This document shows, one piece after another, positions 61,154-64,000 of a stretch of 64,000 nucleotides of DNA; position 1 is the stretch's first letter; every line of letters starts with the position of its first letter. Under the pieces are notes generated by a model. The model did not search any database. It was not told the DNA's origin and saw nothing but the letters and a program-made list of their open reading frames with translations. Source of the stretch: Pelecanus crispus (taxonomy: Eukaryota > Chordata > Aves > Pelecaniformes > Pelecanidae). A program made the position numbers and the translations under genes. The stretch spans positions 21,907,862 to 21,971,861 of the forward strand of contig NC_134675.1 in NCBI RefSeq assembly GCF_030463565.1. The letters are read 5' to 3'.

Positions 61154-63175
61154 ATGATATTAGTTCATCTGATCTGTACCATGTTCTTTTCTTGGCTGTG
61201 CATGTTAAAGCTTGGTGTTGGTCTGTGCATTGCGCTATGCTCTGTAGTGATTAAGGATGTTTTGATTGGGAGGTTCCTTATCAAAATCCTGACCTTGAGC
61301 ATGGTTTTGTATCTGGGTTTTATACACAAGTCATTACTGTACTTCGGGTACCACCTCATGGAGAGAGTTAGCAATTATACCTTTCCCTCGGAGACGTCTG
61401 TTGTGGAGGAACTACAGAATGGCACCTTCATTACCTTATTCTATAATGCTTCCTCCCTCATTACAGAAAGTTTTCAGTATTTTGAACATCCCTGGGCAGT
61501 TAAGATACTTCTATTGATACTTCTTGGGAATATTGTTTTGGTTTTGACAAAGGTTAGTAAGCAATTTAAGAATATCATCCAGAGATCTGCCCCAAGGCTG
61601 GAGAGTTATGAGTGGCAGGGTGTGTGGGATCGTATGCGCAAGTACCTAGGGCAGTGGGGACCTCCAGTGTTTTGGAACTTCACCCCTGAACAAGTGCAGA
61701 ATCCTGAAGAACTAGTAAAGTATTTGGAAGAAGTATGTTCTCACCCTGGCAACTCCAAAGAGACACAACTCATTGCAACATGCTGGGGACTGGCCCATGC
61801 TTATAGAGCCCTGTTCAACACTATTCAGTACCCTCAAGGGAAAGAGAGGGTCTCTGGATCTGATGACAAAACAACAGGCACTGTGGCTACTCCAACCACA
61901 GCCATGAGCACTGTGGCTACTCCAACCACAGCCACAAGCACTGCAGCTACTCCAACACCCACCACAGGCACTGCGGCTACTCCAACACCCACCACAGGTA
62001 CTGCAGCCACTCCAACCCCAGTGGCAGGCACTGCGGCTAAACCAGAGAACCAACCTGCGCTGGTATCAGTTGCCCCTATACAGAAGAAAAAATACACAAG
62101 GAAATCAGTTCGTTTAGTAAGGGATGAAGATGAACCAGGGCCATCACGAGAACCAGAGGAGGAAGAACCCATAAATGAGATGGTGACCACCCGATCCCTA
62201 TCCCTGAGTGAGCTGCGAGATATGCGAAAAGATTTCAGTCGTCATCCAGGCGAGCACATCATCACCTGGCTGCTCCGATGCTGGGATAACGGGGCCAGTA
62301 GCCTGGATTTAGAGGGTAGGGAAGCCAAGCAGCTGGGATCCCTTTCCAGGGAAGGGGGCATTGACAGAGCAATTGGAAAAGGGGCAAAACCGCTCAGCCT
62401 CTGGAGGCGACTTCTGTCAAGCGTGAAGGAAAGGTATCCCTTCAAGGAGGATGTTTTATACCGCCCAAGCAAATGGACCACCGTAGAGAAGGGTATCCAG
62501 TACCTGAGGGAATTATGTGTGCTGGAGGTGATTTACAGTGACCTGAATGATGAACAGTTAACCAAAGACCCAGATGAAGTCAGGTGCACACAATCCATGT
62601 GGCGGAAGGTGGTACGGAGCGCACCAGCATCGTATTCCAACTCGTTGGCAATACTAGCCTGGAAAGACGACGAGGCACCAACGGTGGATGAAGTGGCTAG
62701 ACAACTCTGGGACTACGAAGAAAAGCTCTCTTCCTCCCTACGGGCCTGTGTCTCGGCTGTGGAAAAACTGTCTGAAAAAATATGCCAAGAGTTCCAACAA
62801 CTCAGAGAGGATCTGTCCTACTCCCCACCTGCACGGACCAGTATCTCAGCCATTAGGAGTCAACGTCCCTATGCTCAAGAGAGAGGATATAGAGGATACA
62901 CACCACGGGGCACCCTGTGGTTTTACCTGAGTGATTATGGAGAGGACATGAGAAAGTGGGATGGAAAACCCACCTCAACCTTAGAGGCACGGGTGCGTGA
63001 GTTGCAAGGAAAAACTATTAGGAAAGGCGGTTCTCCCAGGAAGATTGCAGCTCCAGTTTCCAGTGAGCAGTTCCCGAGACAGAGTAAGAGGGCTAATTTT
63101 ACTTCCGACCTTGATCAGGGGACTTTTGATTCACATTTACAGGAAGTGAACAGCGAATACTGTGACCAGTGTTAG
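61154..63175 (+). CDS. gag: ERV-L-like Gag, full open frame, membrane-type N-terminus
   Basis: The 673-codon frame runs from ATG 61154 to TAG 63173-63175. A second Met at codon 10 (61181) is also plausible: in provirus L the first ATG reads ACG but the second is kept. Residues 2-33, 41-58 and 114-134 are hydrophobic. N-Y-T (74), N-G-T (89) and N-A-S (98) between the second and third are N-glycosylation sequons. Residues 243-292 are five 10-residue Thr/Ala/Pro repeats. A basic K-K-K-Y-T-R-K and an acidic stretch follow. A capsid-like part follows (S-L-W-R-R-L-L, E-R-Y-P-F-K-E-D-V, Y-L-R-E-L), with a final basic region. There is no Met-Gly myristoylation start and no CCHC knuckle. Class III assignment rests on the linked pol in the 50.5-kb copy. 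Confidence 0.9.
   Translation: MILVHLICTMFFSWLCMLKLGVGLCIALCSVVIKDVLIGRFLIKILTLSMVLYLGFIHKSLLYFGYHLMERVSNYTFPSETSVVEELQNGTFITLFYNASSLITESFQYFEHPWAVKILLLILLGNIVLVLTKVSKQFKNIIQRSAPRLESYEWQGVWDRMRKYLGQWGPPVFWNFTPEQVQNPEELVKYLEEVCSHPGNSKETQLIATCWGLAHAYRALFNTIQYPQGKERVSGSDDKTTGTVATPTTAMSTVATPTTATSTAATPTPTTGTAATPTPTTGTAATPTPVAGTAAKPENQPALVSVAPIQKKKYTRKSVRLVRDEDEPGPSREPEEEEPINEMVTTRSLSLSELRDMRKDFSRHPGEHIITWLLRCWDNGASSLDLEGREAKQLGSLSREGGIDRAIGKGAKPLSLWRRLLSSVKERYPFKEDVLYRPSKWTTVEKGIQYLRELCVLEVIYSDLNDEQLTKDPDEVRCTQSMWRKVVRSAPASYSNSLAILAWKDDEAPTVDEVARQLWDYEEKLSSSLRACVSAVEKLSEKICQEFQQLREDLSYSPPARTSISAIRSQRPYAQERGYRGYTPRGTLWFYLSDYGEDMRKWDGKPTSTLEARVRELQGKTIRKGGSPRKIAAPVSSEQFPRQSKRANFTSDLDQGTFDSHLQEVNSEYCDQC
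61880..62029 (+). repeat. 30-bp tandem repeat in gag, five units
   Basis: Five in-frame 30-bp units, each starting ACTG(T/C)(G/A)GC, encode T-(V/A)-A-T-P-T plus four variable residues. The older provirus has two units at the equivalent place. Confidence 0.93.
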
Positions 63176-63299
63176 AGGGGCCCTGCCTCCAGCCAGGTGG
63201 AGGAAAGGGACAACCGGGTTTACTGGACTGTGTGGATTCGATGGCCTGGAACGTCAGACCCACAGGAGTATAAGGCTCTAGTGGACACTGGTGCACAGT
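63176..63299 (+). pseudogene. start of pol (protease) of provirus K, cut by LTR L
   Basis: In frame with gag after TAG, the sequence reads R-G-P-A-S-S-Q-V-E-E and reaches A-L-V-D-T-G-A-Q, the protease active site. One base after the Gln codon the second LTR begins. No pol of provirus K beyond this point is inside the window. Confidence 0.9.
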
Positions 63300-63871
63300 T
63301 GTCCTGGTTTCGGCTGGGATAGAGTTAATTTTCTTCCTAGCAGCAGGCATAGTGCTGTGTTTTGGATTTAGTAGGAGAAGAATGTTGATAACATGCTGAT
63401 GTTTTTAGTTGTTGCTGAGTACTGCTTATGCTAGTCAAGGACTTTTTCAGCTTCCCATGCTCTGCCAGGCGCACAAGAAACTGGGAGGGGGCACAGCCAG
63501 AATAGTTGATCCAAACTGACCAAAGGGCTATTCCATACCATATGACGTCATGCTCAGTATATAAACTGGGGGGGGGTTGGCCGGGGAGCAGCGATCGCTG
63601 CTCGGGAACTGTCTGGGTATCGGTCGGCGGGTGGTGAGCAATTGCATTGTGCATCACTTGCTTCGTGTATCATTATTATTATTATCATTATTATACTGTT
63701 ACTATTAGCATTACTATTTTACTTTATTTCAATTATTAAACTGTTCTTATCTCAACCCAGGAGTGTTTCTCACTCTTACTCCTCCGATTCTCTCCCCCAT
63801 CCCATCGGGGTAGGGGGAGTGAGCGAGCGGCTGCGTGGTACTGAGTTGCTGGCTGGGGCTAAACCACGACA
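63300..63871 (+). mobile_element. 5' LTR L of provirus L, inserted in provirus K
   Basis: TGTCCTGG...ACGACA, followed by spacer and primer site, so it is a 5' LTR rather than a solo or 3' LTR. The left flank is ACAGT (63295-63299). The CRE is at 63543-63550, TATATAAA at 63558-63565, the perfect 18-bp palindrome at 63586-63603, and a possible ATTAAA poly(A) signal at 63735-63740. Confidence 0.95.
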
Positions 63872-63879
63872 GTCCTTTT

Positions 63880-63897
63880 TGGCGCCCAACGTGGGGC
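63880..63897 (+). other. primer-binding site of provirus L
   Basis: TGGCGCCCAACGTGGGGC, identical to the site of provirus K. Confidence 0.92.
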
Positions 63898-64000
63898 ACG
63901 AAGGGTTTGAGATAACAACAGATTAACCAGAGTGTATTAAGGAGTCTGTTAACAGTTGCCGGTCACGATATTAGTTCTTCTGATCTGCACCATGTTCTTT
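63898..64000 (+). other. leader and first gag codons of provirus L, cut by window end
   Basis: Nearly identical to 61087-61192. The first gag ATG is ACG here (63964-63966), and the downstream in-frame ATG at 63991-63993 is kept. The rest of provirus L lies outside the window. Confidence 0.85.

Noticed and set aside
60490-63871. LTR K and LTR L as the two LTRs of one provirus
   Set aside because: LTR L is followed by a primer site and leader, so it is a 5' LTR. The two LTRs differ at many sites, and pol is missing between them.

Overview
The window looks like a bird genome, and most plausibly an ERV-rich, gene-poor region such as the female-specific W chromosome (inference). The evidence for a bird is abundant chicken-repeat-1 (CR1) LINEs with the (ATTCTATG)n tail, avian-style class III (ERV-L-like) retroviral sequence, and three broken vertebrate genes recognised exon by exon. 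To my knowledge all three lie on the Z chromosome in birds (human counterparts at 9p13 and 18q12). There are no bacterial features, no CRISPR array and no tRNA or rRNA gene that I can support.

Layout. 1-2.7 kb: intergenic with one CR1 3' end. 2.8-12.3 kb (+): a six-exon AQP7-like aquaglyceroporin gene with the NAA and NPS pore motifs, broken by a TGA in exon 5 and a missing splice donor. 12.6-14.5 kb: a CR1 remnant and a ~49-bp minisatellite. 14.9-23.2 kb (-): exons 3-7 of TPGS2 (tubulin polyglutamylase complex subunit 2), with a Trp-to-TGA nonsense codon and defective donors. Exon 2 of the same gene lies at 30.1 kb but on the + strand, so a segment has been inverted. 32.7-36.8 kb: a long CR1 split by an antisense CR1. 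37.7-58 kb (+): three exons of KIAA1328 (hinderin), the last carrying in-frame stops. In human, TPGS2 and KIAA1328 are head-to-head neighbours, so the pairing supports both calls.

Retroviral layer. One ERV-L-like family contributes twelve LTRs (about 400-590 bp, TG...CA ends, usually 5-bp target duplications). Nine are solo. One is the truncated 5' LTR of an old provirus (50.5-57.1 kb) in KIAA1328 intron 3, whose pol is itself interrupted by two inverted solo LTRs. The other two are 5' LTRs of younger proviruses at 60.5 kb and 63.3 kb, the second inserted into the protease region of the first. The 60.5-kb copy has a fully open gag. Notable traits are a tRNA-Lys1,2-type primer site, hydrophobic segments with N-glycosylation sequons at the Gag N-terminus, gag and pol in one frame separated by a single TAG followed by a hairpin, a CRE-TATA-palindrome promoter core, and no env.

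The genes do not form a working pathway. The window is best read as decaying single-copy genes being taken apart by nonsense changes, splice-site loss, inversion and nested retroelement insertion.
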